A stretch of 64,000 bases of DNA from Rhodoblastus sphagnicola (GTDB lineage Bacteria; Pseudomonadota; Alphaproteobacteria; Rhizobiales; Beijerinckiaceae). Below the pieces are notes generated by a model. It made no database searches. It was not told the origin of the DNA and saw only the letters and a program-made list of their open reading frames with translations. Each line of letters starts with the position of its first letter. Position 1 is the first letter of the stretch. A program made the translations under genes and the position numbers. The DNA lies in assembly GCF_002937075.1 (NCBI RefSeq), contig NZ_NHSJ01000045.1, forward strand, positions 1 through 64,000, written 5' to 3'. Of this stretch, positions 52,068 to 61,485 are shown piece after piece.

Positions 52068-53330
52068 CTACACGCCCGCGAGGCGCGCGGCTATGTCTCC
52101 CGTCGTCACGGGCTTCTTCACCGCGCCGAGAATGGCGACGGTTGGCGGCGTGCGCAGCAGGGATGCGCCGGCCGCGCGCACAGCCTCCAGCGTCAGCGCG
52201 TCGATTTTCCCGATGACCTCGGCCTGGGAAAGAACGCGTCCAAAAATCATGGTCTGCCGCGCGATCTGTTCGGCGCGCGACGACGAGCTTTCCAGCGCGG
52301 TGAGCAGGGCGACCTTGGTCTGCGCCTTGGCTCTGAGCATGTCGGTTTCGCTTAGGGATTGTGCCGCCTCCCCCAGAACGTCCACGCCGACCGCGATGAG
52401 TTCGCGCACGTCGCCGGCATTGGCGCCGGCTTCAAAGCCGAACAGGCCCGCGTCGAGGAACGACCAGTGGAAGGCCGACACGCCATAAGCGAGGCCGCGC
52501 TTTTCCCGCACCTCCTGGAACAGCGGCGAGGCCATGCCGCCGCCCACAGCATTGGCGAAAATATGCGCCGCGTAATTGGACGGGTCGGCATAGGACAGGC
52601 CGGCAAAGCCGATCACGACCTGGGTCTGCTCCAGCTTCTTGGAGACGAGGATCTCGCCGCCGAGATAGTTCGCGGGCGCGAGCGGGGACGCATCGTGACC
52701 CGGCAAGGTGGCGAACAGGGATTCGGCATGGGCGCGGATCGCGGCGTGATCGACCGCGCCCGCGGCGGCGATCACGCAATTTTTCGCGGTGTAGTGACGG
52801 TCGAGATAGGCCTGGATCGTCCCGCGCGAGAAAGCCTTCACCCCCTTCGCCGTGCCGAGGATCGGACGTCCGATCGGCTGGTCCGGGAAGGCGGCGGCGT
52901 TGAACAGGTCGAACACCAGTTCTTCCGGCGAATCCTGCATGGCGGCGATTTCTTGCAGGATCACCTGCTTTTCCCGCTCCAGCTCCTTGGCGTCAAACAG
53001 GCTCCGCGTGAGAATGTCGGCCAGCACGTCCATCGCCAGCCCGCAATCCTCGCGCAAAACCTTCGCGTAATAGGCGGTGTTTTCGACTGATGTCGCGGCG
53101 TTGAGGTCGCCGCCGACATTTTCGATGGATTCGGCGATGGCGCGGGCGTCGCGCCGCGCTGTGCCCTTGAAGGCCATATGTTCGAGCAGATGCGACAGGC
53201 CATGCTCGGCCACGCTCTCATGGCGCGACCCCGCCGCGAAATAGACCCCCAGCGAAGCGGTCTCAAGGCCGGGCATGGCGTCGGTGACGACGCGCAGGCC
53301 GCCGGGAAGTTCGGTGGTTTCAACCGCCAT
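52068..53330 (-). CDS. M16-family zinc protease (mitochondrial-processing-peptidase-like)
   Basis: The 420-residue protein has the inverted zinc motif H-L-L-E-H at 47-51 in GLSHLLEHMAFKGT and the distal Glu in the ENTAYYAKVL stretch. Two M16 half-domains are visible, the second with GGGMASPLFQEVREKRGLAYG. It is the bacterial counterpart of the beta subunit of the mitochondrial processing peptidase. The length is typical. The start overlaps the end of thrC by 11 bp, a conserved pair in this order. Confidence 0.93.
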   Translation of the reverse strand: MAVETTELPGGLRVVTDAMPGLETASLGVYFAAGSRHESVAEHGLSHLLEHMAFKGTARRDARAIAESIENVGGDLNAATSVENTAYYAKVLREDCGLAMDVLADILTRSLFDAKELEREKQVILQEIAAMQDSPEELVFDLFNAAAFPDQPIGRPILGTAKGVKAFSRGTIQAYLDRHYTAKNCVIAAAGAVDHAAIRAHAESLFATLPGHDASPLAPANYLGGEILVSKKLEQTQVVIGFAGLSYADPSNYAAHIFANAVGGGMASPLFQEVREKRGLAYGVSAFHWSFLDAGLFGFEAGANAGDVRELIAVGVDVLGEAAQSLSETDMLRAKAQTKVALLTALESSSSRAEQIARQTMIFGRVLSQAEVIGKIDALTLEAVRAAGASLLRTPPTVAILGAVKKPVTTGDIAARLAGV

Positions 53331-54738
53331 GTTTTTGGGTCACGGCGCGGGCGCGGGATTTGATGAAACCGGCGATCTTTTCCGAATCATTGGGCAAAAT
53401 GTCGAACTTTTCACGGCGTGAGAACAGGTCGGCGAGATGGGCGGGCAAGGGCGCGGACACGCCAATCGCCGCCTTGACCGCGTCGGGGAATTTGGCGGGA
53501 TGCGCCGTGCCCAGCGCGACCATGGGGGTTTTGGGATCGCGCGCCAGATGCTCTCGCGCCACATGGACAGCGACCGCCGTGTGGGGGTCCAGAATATAAT
53601 CGCATTCGCGATAGGTGCGGGCGATCTCTTGCGCCGTGTCGGCCTCGCTGGCGGACCCGGCGGCGAAATTTTGGCGGATCGCGGCCAGCGCCGGGGCGGG
53701 AATGTCGAAGGCGCCGGACTGGTCAAGGCTCGCCATCAAGCCGCGAAGCACGGAAGCGTCGCGCCCCACCGCGTCGAACAGCAGGCGCTCGAAATTGGAG
53801 GACACCTGAATGTCCATCGAGGGCGATTGGGTGGCGTGGACGCCGCGCACCTCATAGCGTCCGGTTTCCAGCGCGCGCGCCAGAATGTCGTTGGAATTGG
53901 TGGCGACCACCAGTTTTGACACCGGCAGGCCCATCCGCCTCGCCATATGGCCGGCGAGAATGTCGCCGAAATTGCCGGTCGGCACCGTGAACGAGATTTC
54001 GCGGCCGGGACCGCCGAGCACGGCGGCGGCGGTGAAATAATACACCATCTGCGCCACGACGCGGGCGAAATTGATGGAATTGACCCCGGACAGCCCCAAT
54101 TCCTCGCGCAGCGGCGCATTGCGGAAAAAGGTCTTGAGCATGGCCTGGGCGTCGTCGAACGTGCCTTCCAGCGCGATGGCGTGGATGTTGGCGTCGGCCA
54201 CGGTCGTCATCTGCTTGCGCTGCACGTCGGACACGCGGCCGTGCGGGTAGAGGATGAAGACATCGACTTGATCGAGGCCGCGAAACGCCTCGATGGCCGC
54301 GGCGCCGGTGTCGCCCGAGGTGGCGCCGACGATGGTTGCGCGGCGCCCCTGCGCTTTCAGCGCCTTGTCCATGAGACGGGCGAGCAGTTGCATGGCGACG
54401 TCCTTGAAAGCCAGCGTCGGCCCGTGGAACAGCTCCAGCACGAACAGATTGTCGTCAATCTGCGCCAGCGGCGTCACCGCCTTGTGGCGGAAGGTTTTAT
54501 AGGCGCCCTCCAGCATGGCGCGGAATTCGGCCGGGGCGAGGCCGCCGTCGAGAAAGGGCGAAATCACCGCCTGCGCCACATCGACATAGGGTTTTCCCGC
54601 GAAACCGCGCAAAACCTCGGCCGACAGGGTCGGCATTTTCTCCGGCACATAGAGGCCGCCGTCGGGCGCGAGCCCGGCGAGCAGGGCTTCGGTGAACGTT
54701 CTTACGGGCGCCTGTCCGCGCGTGGAAATATAGGTCAA
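53320..54738 (-). CDS. thrC: Threonine synthase
   Basis: The 472-residue protein matches the longer ThrC type. It has the N-terminal MTYISTRGQAPVRTFTEALL, the PLP lysine Lys112 in HGPTLAFKD, GATSGDTGAAAIEAF and the late PTGNFGDILAGHMA block. It turns phosphohomoserine into threonine. Its last 11 bp overlap the M16 gene, so translation is coupled. Confidence 0.95.
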   Translation of the reverse strand: MTYISTRGQAPVRTFTEALLAGLAPDGGLYVPEKMPTLSAEVLRGFAGKPYVDVAQAVISPFLDGGLAPAEFRAMLEGAYKTFRHKAVTPLAQIDDNLFVLELFHGPTLAFKDVAMQLLARLMDKALKAQGRRATIVGATSGDTGAAAIEAFRGLDQVDVFILYPHGRVSDVQRKQMTTVADANIHAIALEGTFDDAQAMLKTFFRNAPLREELGLSGVNSINFARVVAQMVYYFTAAAVLGGPGREISFTVPTGNFGDILAGHMARRMGLPVSKLVVATNSNDILARALETGRYEVRGVHATQSPSMDIQVSSNFERLLFDAVGRDASVLRGLMASLDQSGAFDIPAPALAAIRQNFAAGSASEADTAQEIARTYRECDYILDPHTAVAVHVAREHLARDPKTPMVALGTAHPAKFPDAVKAAIGVSAPLPAHLADLFSRREKFDILPNDSEKIAGFIKSRARAVTQKHGG

Positions 54739-54887
54739 GGTTCTCGATCCGCTGCTGTCGCCGCACCTTTAGACGCTTGCGCGGCGAAATCCAAGGCTTT
54801 GGCTTGAACACGCCCCGCCTGTTTGCTAGGCCTGTCCCGCCTGAAGGCGGCTCCCTTGCTGCGCCGCCCTAGATTTCTGGAGTCGTC

Positions 54888-55394
54888 ATGGCGCGCGAAA
54901 ACATGTTCCGGGCTGTCCTGCTGGCGTTCGGCCTGCTTCTGGGCCTTGCCGCCCCCGCGAGCGCCCAGGGCGTGGCCAAGGGCAAGTTCGGCGATTGGGA
55001 AATGCGCTGCGAGACGCCGCCGGGCGCCGCGCGCGAACAATGCGCGTTGATGCAGAGCGTCGCCGCCGACGACAAGCCTAACGTCAATCTCGTGGTGATC
55101 GTGCTGAAGACGGCCGACGGCAAGAGCAAGCTGTTGCGCGTGATCGCCCCCTTGGGCGTGCTGCTGCCTTCCGGCCTTGGCCTGAAAGTGGACCAGACCG
55201 ACATTGGCCGCGCCGGCTTCGTGCGCTGCCTGCCCTCCGGTTGCGTCGCGGAAGTGGTGATGGACGACAAACTGCTCGACCAGATGCGCGCCGGGACCAC
55301 CGGCACCTTCATCATCTTCCAGACCCCGGAGGAGGGCATCGGCATCCCGCTCACGCTGACCGGTTTTAAAGACGGTTTCGAAAAGCTGCCTTGA
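54888..55394 (+). CDS. IalB-family exported protein
   Basis: The 168-residue protein has a signal peptide (about 1-26, ending ASAQG). The invasion-associated locus B pattern follows: FGDWEMRCE, EQCALMQSV, LLRVIAPLGVLLPSGLGLKVD, FVRCLPSGCVAEVVMDD and IFQTPEEGIGIPL. Cysteine pairs probably form disulfides in the periplasm. The family is widespread in Hyphomicrobiales and its function outside Bartonella is not known. It is divergent from thrC. Confidence 0.9.
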   Translation: MARENMFRAVLLAFGLLLGLAAPASAQGVAKGKFGDWEMRCETPPGAAREQCALMQSVAADDKPNVNLVVIVLKTADGKSKLLRVIAPLGVLLPSGLGLKVDQTDIGRAGFVRCLPSGCVAEVVMDDKLLDQMRAGTTGTFIIFQTPEEGIGIPLTLTGFKDGFEKLP

Positions 55395-55440
55395 CTTGGG
55401 ACGCCGTTTCGGGCGACTTGATCCAAGTCAGTAAAAAACT

Positions 55441-55640
55441 CCGCGGAAGAGTTCAGCCGTAAAAAGCTGACGCCGAAGGCGCAACCGCCCCGGAAACGCT
55501 CAGGCCCAAAGGACCGCGCGAGAGATGACGCTCTGGAAAGAGACGGACGTTTCGTCTGTCCACCGACGAGGGTAACCCGGCAAAAAATCCGGGGAAATCT
55601 TTCAGGTCTGCGAGACAGAGGGGGCGAGACGCGGAGGGGT
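55441..55640 (+). promoter_or_regulatory. Glycine riboswitch, tandem aptamers, upstream of gcvT
   Basis: The first aptamer core is visible as CCGCGGAAGAG, GCCGAAGGCGCAAC, CGGAAACGCTCAGGC and AAAGGACCG. It closes with CTCTGGAAAGAG near 55531-55542. A second aptamer follows with CCACCGACGAGGGTAAC, AATCTTTCAGGTCTG and GACAGAGGGGG. This is the glycine riboswitch layout, which turns on the glycine cleavage operon when glycine is high. A small GCGGA/TCCGC hairpin near 55631-55647 precedes the gcvT ribosome site AGGA and may be the expression platform. Confidence 0.92.
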
Positions 55641-55669
55641 TTTCCGCAGAATCGCTTTAGGATGTCCGC

Positions 55670-56770
55670 ATGATCGCTTCGCCCACTCCCTTGCACGCGC
55701 TGCACCTCGGCCTTGGCGGTCGCATGGTCGCCTTCGCCGGCTACGACCTGCCGGTGAACTATCCCGCCGGCATCATCGCCGAACATCTTTGGACCCGCGA
55801 AAACGCCGGCCTGTTCGACGTCTCTCACATGGGGCAGGCTTTTGTCAGCGGCCCCGGCGCGGCCGCGCGGCTGGAAACCCTGCTGCCCGGCGACCTCCAG
55901 GGCCTCGCGTGCAAAAGAATCCGCTACAGCCAGTTCACCAACGCGGACGGCGGCATTTTGGACGATCTGATGGTGACGAAGCTGGATGAGGCCGGCGACA
56001 AGCTGTTTCTGGTCGTCAACGCCGCCTGCAAGACCCAGGACTTTTCCCTCCTGCAAGCCAACCTGCCCGATCTGAAACTGGAAATTCTGCAAGACCGCGC
56101 CCTGCTCGCGTTGCAAGGGCCTTTGGCCGCGCGGGCGCTGGAGCGCCACATCCCCGGCGTCTCCGCGCTAAAATTCATGGCGCAACAGGATTTCGTCTGG
56201 CGCGGCGAGACCCTGTTCGTCAGCCGCTCCGGCTATACCGGCGAGGACGGGTTTGAAATCTCGATTCCCGCCGATTTCGCTGAAAATCTCGCCGAAAGCC
56301 TGCTGGCTGAAGAGGAAGTGCAGGCCATCGGCCTGGGCGCCCGCGATTCGCTGCGGCTCGAAGCCGGCCTGTGCCTTTACGGCCACGACATTGATGCGAC
56401 CACCAGCCCGATCGAGGCCGGCCTGAACTGGTCGATCTCGAAACGCCGCCGCGAACAAGGCGGTTTTCCCGGCGCCGCGCGCGTCCAGCGGGAACTTGGC
56501 CAGGGCGTGGCGCGTCTTCGCGTCGGGCTGATTCTCGACGGCAAGGCGCCCGCGCGCGAGGGCGCGGAGATCGTTGACTCAACCGGCGCGATTGTCGGCC
56601 GCGTCACCTCCGGCGGGTTTTCGCCCAGCTTGAGCAGGCCCATCGCCATGGGCTATGTCGCGCCAAAATGCGCCGCGCCGGGAACGCCGCTGTCGCTGAT
56701 CGTGCGCGGCAAACCCCTACCGGCCCACGTCAAAACCCTTCCCTTTGTTCCCAACCGCTATCAGCGCTGA
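55670..56770 (+). CDS. gcvT: Glycine cleavage system T protein (aminomethyltransferase)
   Basis: The 366-residue protein has the GcvT folate-binding fold. It contains PLHALHLGLGGRMVAFAGYDLPVNY, then NAGLFDVSHMGQ, a D-D-L-M-V-T-K stretch, SRSGYTGEDGFEI, GLGARDSLRLEAGLCLYGHD and a late VGRVTSGGFSPSLSRPIAMGYV. It transfers the methylene group of glycine to tetrahydrofolate. It is controlled by the glycine riboswitch just upstream, and gcvH follows 15 bp later. gcvP is not in the window. Confidence 0.96.
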   Translation: MIASPTPLHALHLGLGGRMVAFAGYDLPVNYPAGIIAEHLWTRENAGLFDVSHMGQAFVSGPGAAARLETLLPGDLQGLACKRIRYSQFTNADGGILDDLMVTKLDEAGDKLFLVVNAACKTQDFSLLQANLPDLKLEILQDRALLALQGPLAARALERHIPGVSALKFMAQQDFVWRGETLFVSRSGYTGEDGFEISIPADFAENLAESLLAEEEVQAIGLGARDSLRLEAGLCLYGHDIDATTSPIEAGLNWSISKRRREQGGFPGAARVQRELGQGVARLRVGLILDGKAPAREGAEIVDSTGAIVGRVTSGGFSPSLSRPIAMGYVAPKCAAPGTPLSLIVRGKPLPAHVKTLPFVPNRYQR

Positions 56771-56785
56771 CAACAGGAGCCTTCC

Positions 56786-57163
56786 ATGACCAAAATCCTG
56801 TTCACCAAGGATCACGAATATATTGTCGTCGAGGGCGACATCGGCGCGGTCGGCATCACCGATTTCGCGCAAGGCCAGCTTGGCGACGTGGTCTTTGTCG
56901 AACTCCCCGAAATCGGCAAGGTCACAAAACCCGGCGATCAGGCCGGCGTGGTCGAATCGGTCAAGGCGGCCAGCGACGTGTTCGCGCCGATCGCCGGCGA
57001 AGTGGTGGAAGTCAACAAGGCGCTGGAGGAGAACCCGGCCCTCGTCAACGAGGACGCGCAGGGCGCGGGCTGGTTCTACAAGGTCAAGATCGGCAATCCC
57101 GCCGAACTCGACGCGTTGCTCGACGAGGCCGCCTACAAGGCCCATTTGGAATCGCTCGCCTGA
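56786..57163 (+). CDS. gcvH: Glycine cleavage system H protein
   Basis: The 125-residue protein has the lipoyl domain with the modified lysine Lys60 in [12 protein letters not shown], and D-F-A-Q[11 protein letters not shown] before it. It carries the aminomethyl group between the P, T and L proteins. AGGAG lies about 9 bp upstream. Its TGA overlaps the ATG of the DTW gene (TGATG). Confidence 0.96.
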   Translation: MTKILFTKDHEYIVVEGDIGAVGITDFAQGQLGDVVFVELPEIGKVTKPGDQAGVVESVKAASDVFAPIAGEVVEVNKALEENPALVNEDAQGAGWFYKVKIGNPAELDALLDEAAYKAHLESLA

Positions 57164-57846
57164 TGATTGAAGACACCCCCGTCTGCCCCCATTGCGCCAA
57201 GCCGGACTTCTTGTGCGTCTGCGCCGAGGTTTCCCCGGTCAAGACGCGCACCAGCCTGCTGATCCTGCAACACCCGCAGGAGCAGGATCGGCTGCTCGGC
57301 ACCGCGCGCGTCACCGAGCGCGGCTTGAGCAATTGCGTCGTAAAAGTCGGCCTGTCCTGGCCGAGCCTCGCCAAGGCGCTGGGCCGCGACGCGGACCCGA
57401 GCCAATGGGGGATTCTGTTTCTGGGGGCGACGCGGGCCGCCGACCTGCCGCGCGACCGCGAACTGGTGGTTTTGGACAAGAAGGGCGCCGCTCTGGACAA
57501 CCAGGACACTGCGCTGAAGGGCCTGAGAGGCGTCGTGGTGTTCGACGGCTCGTGGAGCCAGGCGAAAACCCTGTGGTGGCGCAATCCCTGGGTCTTGAAG
57601 GCGCGGCGCCTGGCGCTGAATCCGCGCGCGAAATCGCTTTATGGCAATCTGCGCCGCGAACCGCGCCGCGAGGCTTTGTCCACGCTGGAGGCCGCCGCGC
57701 TGGCGGTCAGCCGGCTCGATGGCAAGCCGGAGATCGAGACGGCGCTGCTGAAAGATTTCGGGCTGATGCTCGACAAATATCGCGCCGCCCTTGCCGACGG
57801 ACTCGTCGCGCCGGAAAAAAAGAAGTCAGCGTCGCCGGCCGCCTGA
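57163..57846 (+). CDS. DTW-domain protein, tRNA-uridine aminocarboxypropyltransferase-like
   Basis: The 227-residue protein begins with a zinc-like cluster (CPHCAKPDFLCVC) and contains QHPQEQDRLLGTAR, ILFLGATRAADLP, the DTW-site variant F-D-G-S-W-S-Q-A-K and LYGNLRREPRREALSTLEA. DTW proteins such as E. coli TapT (YfiP) add an acp group to uridine in tRNA. The start overlaps the gcvH stop, which is unusual and may put it under the glycine riboswitch. Its end overlaps a convergent gene by 21 bp. Confidence 0.85.
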   Translation: MIEDTPVCPHCAKPDFLCVCAEVSPVKTRTSLLILQHPQEQDRLLGTARVTERGLSNCVVKVGLSWPSLAKALGRDADPSQWGILFLGATRAADLPRDRELVVLDKKGAALDNQDTALKGLRGVVVFDGSWSQAKTLWWRNPWVLKARRLALNPRAKSLYGNLRREPRREALSTLEAAALAVSRLDGKPEIETALLKDFGLMLDKYRAALADGLVAPEKKKSASPAA

Positions 57847-58242
57847 TTTTTTTTCCGCTGGCCCCAACACCCGATCCAGCCCATAGGCGCCGGCGAGGCC
57901 CGCGGCATAGGCGACAAAATTCCATGCGGAGAACACCCGGCCGAGGGTCCAGGCGCCGGTCGCGGTCATGCGGAACACGTCCAGGGCCGGCGTATGGACC
58001 AGTTTTACAAACTCGATCAGCGCGCAGATCAGGGCGGCGATATAAAGCACCTGCGCGCGCGGGCGGGAGCGCAGCAGCAGCGCGAAGAAAAAGAAATACA
58101 TCGCCGCCCACAGCGCCGAGCCGCCATATTTGACCCAAAAGGCGGGGACGCCGTATTTGTGGCCGTAGGCGCGCAGGACGACGCCCCCGGCGATGATCAA
58201 GGCCAGGGCGAGCGTGCGTTTGAGTGGAATCGAGACGGTCAT
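57826..58242 (-). CDS. DUF2809-like membrane protein
   Basis: The 138-residue protein has four membrane helices (AGGVVLRAYGHKYG, ALWAAMYFFFFALLL, VLYIAALICALIEFVKL and the last near 108-128). It carries the family-like Y-x-G-x-x-L-W-A-x-M-Y-F and Q-V-L-Y-I-A-A segments. A charged tail follows. I assign DUF2809 from memory of the pattern. The function is unknown. It is convergent with the DTW gene. Confidence 0.65.
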   Translation of the reverse strand: MTVSIPLKRTLALALIIAGGVVLRAYGHKYGVPAFWVKYGGSALWAAMYFFFFALLLRSRPRAQVLYIAALICALIEFVKLVHTPALDVFRMTATGAWTLGRVFSAWNFVAYAAGLAGAYGLDRVLGPAEKKSGGRRR

Positions 58243-58342
58243 GGTCCTTTAGTGGTCGATGGCGCTGAATCGCGCAAGGTTTTGCATGCGGCCGTTTCGT
58301 GGTACAAGCGCGCAATTCTTCCTCGAAATACAGGGATTCCGC

Positions 58343-59557
58343 ATGGAGCGGATCGACGAGGCCGCGCCGCAAGGCCCGGTCGCCACGGAAATTTTTTCGC
58401 CGAACACAAAACCCTCGCTGGTCGGCCTGACCCGCGCCCGGCTGGCCGAATCCCTGCGCGGCATCGGGACGCCCGAGCGCGAAATCCGCATGCGCGTGGC
58501 GCAACTCTGGCACTGGATGTATTTCCACGGCGTCCGCGAATTCGACGCCATGCTGAATGTGTCAAAAGTGATGCGCGCAAAACTCGCCGAGCATTTTACG
58601 CTGGCGCGGCCGGTGGTGGCGGAAGAGCAGGTGTCCGCCGACGGCACCCGCAAGTGGCTGATCCGCATGCCGCCGGTGGACGCGCTCGACAAGGGCGCGG
58701 AAGTGGAGTGCGTTTACATTCCCGAGAGCGACCGGGGCACTTTGTGCGTTTCAAGCCAGGTCGGCTGCACGCTCAACTGCACCTTTTGCCATACCGGCAC
58801 GCAAAAGCTGGTGCGCAACCTCACGACGCAGGAAATTGTCGGGCAACTCATTGTCGCGCGTGAGCGCCTGGGCGATTTCACCGGCCTGACGCGTCCGGAC
58901 GACGACGGCCTGATCCCCTCGGGGGAGGGCGCGCGCGCCGTGTCCAACATCGTGTTCATGGGCATGGGCGAGCCGCTGTATAATTTTGAAAATGTTCGCG
59001 ACGCCGTGGAAATTCTGTCCGACGGCGACGGCCTGTCGCTGTCGAAACGCCGCATCACCGTCTCGACCTCCGGCGTCGTGCCGGAAATCGAGCGGCTCGG
59101 CGAGGAGGCCGGCGCGGCGCTGGCCATTTCGCTCCATGCGGTGCGCGACGAGTTGCGCGACAAGCTGGTGCCGCTCAACAAGAAATATCCGATCAAGCAG
59201 TTGCTTCAGGCCTGCCGCGACTATCCCGGCGCCTCCAACGCCCGGCGCATCACCTTTGAATATGTCATGCTCAAGGGCGTGAACGATTCCCCCGCCGAGG
59301 CGCGCGAACTGGTGCGGCTGCTCAAGGGGATACCGGCGAAAATCAATCTGATCCCGTTCAATCCCTGGCCCGGCGCGCCCTATGAGTGCTCGGACTGGGA
59401 GACGATCGAGAAATTTTCCGACATCGTTTTCAATGCCGGCTACGCTTCGCCGGTGCGGACGCCGCGCGGCCGCGATATTCTGGCGGCTTGCGGGCAGTTG
59501 AAGAGCGAGACGGAAAAGCTGCGGGCAAGAGCAAGGCTGGCGGCGGAACTGGAGTAA
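58343..59557 (+). CDS. rlmN: Dual-specificity RNA methyltransferase RlmN
   Basis: From the ATG at 58343 the product has 404 residues. The radical-SAM cluster is Cys142, Cys146 and Cys149 in [46 protein letters not shown] and NVPFN-like LIPFNPWPG follow. A late Cys in ILAACGQL takes part in methyl transfer. It methylates A2503 of 23S rRNA and A37 of some tRNAs. An alternative start lies at 58259, but it adds an unrelated stretch. Confidence 0.95.
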   Translation: MERIDEAAPQGPVATEIFSPNTKPSLVGLTRARLAESLRGIGTPEREIRMRVAQLWHWMYFHGVREFDAMLNVSKVMRAKLAEHFTLARPVVAEEQVSADGTRKWLIRMPPVDALDKGAEVECVYIPESDRGTLCVSSQVGCTLNCTFCHTGTQKLVRNLTTQEIVGQLIVARERLGDFTGLTRPDDDGLIPSGEGARAVSNIVFMGMGEPLYNFENVRDAVEILSDGDGLSLSKRRITVSTSGVVPEIERLGEEAGAALAISLHAVRDELRDKLVPLNKKYPIKQLLQACRDYPGASNARRITFEYVMLKGVNDSPAEARELVRLLKGIPAKINLIPFNPWPGAPYECSDWETIEKFSDIVFNAGYASPVRTPRGRDILAACGQLKSETEKLRARARLAAELE

Positions 59558-59652
59558 AACAGCCGTCAGCCATTCGTACCGGGGCCATGGTTCGAGACGC
59601 CGCTATCGCGGCCCCTCACCACCAAGATTTTCTTTAAGTCGAAACAATATAT

Positions 59653-59710
59653 TAGCCCTCATCCTGAGGAGCCTGCGCAGCAGACGTCTCGAAGGACGAG
59701 GGCGGTCCGC
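59653..59710. repeat. REP-like intergenic element, copy 2
   Basis: The stretch runs from TTAGCCCTCATCCTGAGGAG through GCGCAGCAGACGTCTCGAA to GGACGAGGGCGGTCC. It is an imperfect palindrome with paired CCCTCATCC and GGACGAGGG ends. It matches copy 1 at 48170-48225 and, from memory, elements scattered in related genomes. It lies between convergent rlmN and ohr. Confidence 0.75.
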
Positions 59711-59721
59711 GGTTGGAGCGG

Positions 59722-60159
59722 TCACGCCCCCACAACCTCCAGCTCAAACGGAATGTTGCCCCGAGTCGCGTGGCTGTAAGGGCACACCTTTTCGTGCGCC
59801 TCTTCAACGATTTTGCGCAACTCTTCGGTCGGAACGCTTGCGGACTCGACCTTGATCTTGACCGCAATGCCAAAACCGCCGGCGTCGCGCGGGCCGACAT
59901 CGACCTTGCAGGTCACTTTGGCGTCGGGAATTTTCACCTTGTGCTGCGAAGCAACAAAATCCACCGCGCCGCCGAAGCAGGCGGCATAGCCCGCCGCGAA
60001 CAGGTGTTCCGGCGTGGTCGTGCCCGGTTTGCCCGGCCCGCCCATGCCTTTGCGCACGGAGAGATCGACCGAGACCGAGCCATCGTCGGTTTCGGAATGG
60101 CCGTTGCGGCCTCCGGTGGAGGTGGCTGTGGCGGATTCCAGCGATTTTATTTTGGACAT
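59722..60159 (-). CDS. ohr: Organic hydroperoxide resistance protein (Ohr/OsmC family)
   Basis: I start at the ATG 60159 (MSKIKSLESATATSTGGRNG) with GAGAGGA upstream. The 145-residue protein has the two redox cysteines of Ohr in GYAACFGGAV and EKVCPYSHATRGN. The length and N-terminal G-R-N-G fit Ohr rather than OsmC. It reduces organic peroxides through lipoylated proteins. No OhrR regulator gene is adjacent. Confidence 0.93.
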   Translation of the reverse strand: MSKIKSLESATATSTGGRNGHSETDDGSVSVDLSVRKGMGGPGKPGTTTPEHLFAAGYAACFGGAVDFVASQHKVKIPDAKVTCKVDVGPRDAGGFGIAVKIKVESASVPTEELRKIVEEAHEKVCPYSHATRGNIPFELEVVGA

Positions 60160-60286
60160 AGGCGTTCCTCTCCGGCTGAGACTGTGCGGATAACGCTTTA
60201 CCACGTCGCGGGTTTCGTCAATGTCACGCTGTAGCCTTTCCTTTCATGTCGATGTTCTATAAAAGTTCCGCTTTCGAGAGGTTTTG

Positions 60287-61381
60287 ATGGCGTGGTCGGC
60301 GCAGCAGGAAAAGGCATTGAAGGCGGTGGCGGAATGGGTCGAGGACTCAGGATCGCCGCAGGTTTTCCGGTTGTTCGGCTATGCCGGAACCGGCAAGACC
60401 ACGCTCGCGCGGCATCTCGCCGAACAGGTCGATGGCGACGTGCAGTTCGGCGCCTTCACCGGCAAGGCCGCTCTGGTTTTGCGCTCGAAGGGCTGCGACG
60501 ATGCGCGCACCATCCATTCCATGATCTATCGCCCCAAGGATATGGACACGGAGGAGCCAAGCTTCGTCCTTAACGAGGACGCGCCCGCCAGCAAGGCCAG
60601 CCTGATCGTGATCGACGAATGCTCCATGGTCGATGAGGACCTTGGCCGCGACCTGCTGTCGTTCGGCAAGAAAGTTTTAGTGCTCGGCGATCCCGCGCAA
60701 TTGCCGCCGATCAAGGGCGGCGGCTTTTTTACGGAACAGACCCCTGACATGATGCTGACAGAGGTGCACCGACAGGCGGCGGACAATCCCATCGTGCGCC
60801 TGTCCATGCAGGTGCGCGCCGGAGAACGGCTGGATTTTGGCGATTATGGCGCGTTAAAGGTGGTGTCGCGCAAGGCGATCGACGCGGAACTGGTGAAAAA
60901 GGCCGATCAGGTTCTGGTCGGACTCAACAAGACGCGGCGCGCCTACAACAAGCGTCTGCGCGAATTGTTCGGCTTCAAGACCGCGACGCCCGAGGTGGGC
61001 GAAAAGCTGGTCTGCCTGCGTAACGACAAGACCAAGGGCCTGCTCAACGGCGCGGTGTTCCGCGTCCACAAGTCTTCGGGACTGCGGCGGGCGCGCCTGC
61101 GCATGTCGCTCATTCCCGAGGAAACGCCGAGTGCAAAACCCATCAGGGTCGGCGTGCTCCCGTCCTTCTTCGAGGGGACGGAAGAAACCCTGCCCTATGC
61201 GCAGCGCCGCGAGTCCGACGAATTCGACTATGGCTACGCGCTCACCGTCCATAAGGCGCAGGGTTCGCAATGGGATGATGTCGTGCTGTTTGACGAAAGC
61301 TACGCTTTTCGCGAGAACCGCGAGCGCTGGCTCTACACCGGGGTCACCCGAGCGGCCAAAAGCCTGACGGTCGTGATCTGA
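60287..61381 (+). CDS. RecD/Dda-like SF1B DNA helicase
   Basis: The 364-residue protein (ATG at 60287, GAGAGG upstream) has SF1 motifs. They are Walker A GYAGTGKTT near 32-40, Walker B VIDECSMVD near 108-116, DPAQLPP near 135-141, L-T-V-H-K-A-Q-G-S-Q (motif V) near 319-328 and TGVTRA (motif VI) near 350-355. It resembles T4 Dda-like and short RecD2-like helicases that move 5' to 3' on single-stranded DNA. A terminator hairpin follows. Confidence 0.88.
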   Translation: MAWSAQQEKALKAVAEWVEDSGSPQVFRLFGYAGTGKTTLARHLAEQVDGDVQFGAFTGKAALVLRSKGCDDARTIHSMIYRPKDMDTEEPSFVLNEDAPASKASLIVIDECSMVDEDLGRDLLSFGKKVLVLGDPAQLPPIKGGGFFTEQTPDMMLTEVHRQAADNPIVRLSMQVRAGERLDFGDYGALKVVSRKAIDAELVKKADQVLVGLNKTRRAYNKRLRELFGFKTATPEVGEKLVCLRNDKTKGLLNGAVFRVHKSSGLRRARLRMSLIPEETPSAKPIRVGVLPSFFEGTEETLPYAQRRESDEFDYGYALTVHKAQGSQWDDVVLFDESYAFRENRERWLYTGVTRAAKSLTVVI

Positions 61382-61386
61382 AACAA

Positions 61387-61412
61387 GAACCGCAGGCTAA
61401 AGCCGGCGGTTC
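61387..61412 (+). terminator. Likely terminator after the RecD-like gene
   Basis: Arms GAACCGC (61387-61393) and GCGGTTC (61406-61412) pair, with a further GGCT/AGCC pair inside the loop. GCTGTTTG follows, so the T-run is weak. It starts 5 bp after the helicase stop. Confidence 0.5.
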
Positions 61413-61485
61413 GCTGTTTGAAATGAACTTGCTTGCCAACGAGCCTCTTGCACCTGCGCCTGCGGTTCTCTCTGTTGTTCAGGAA

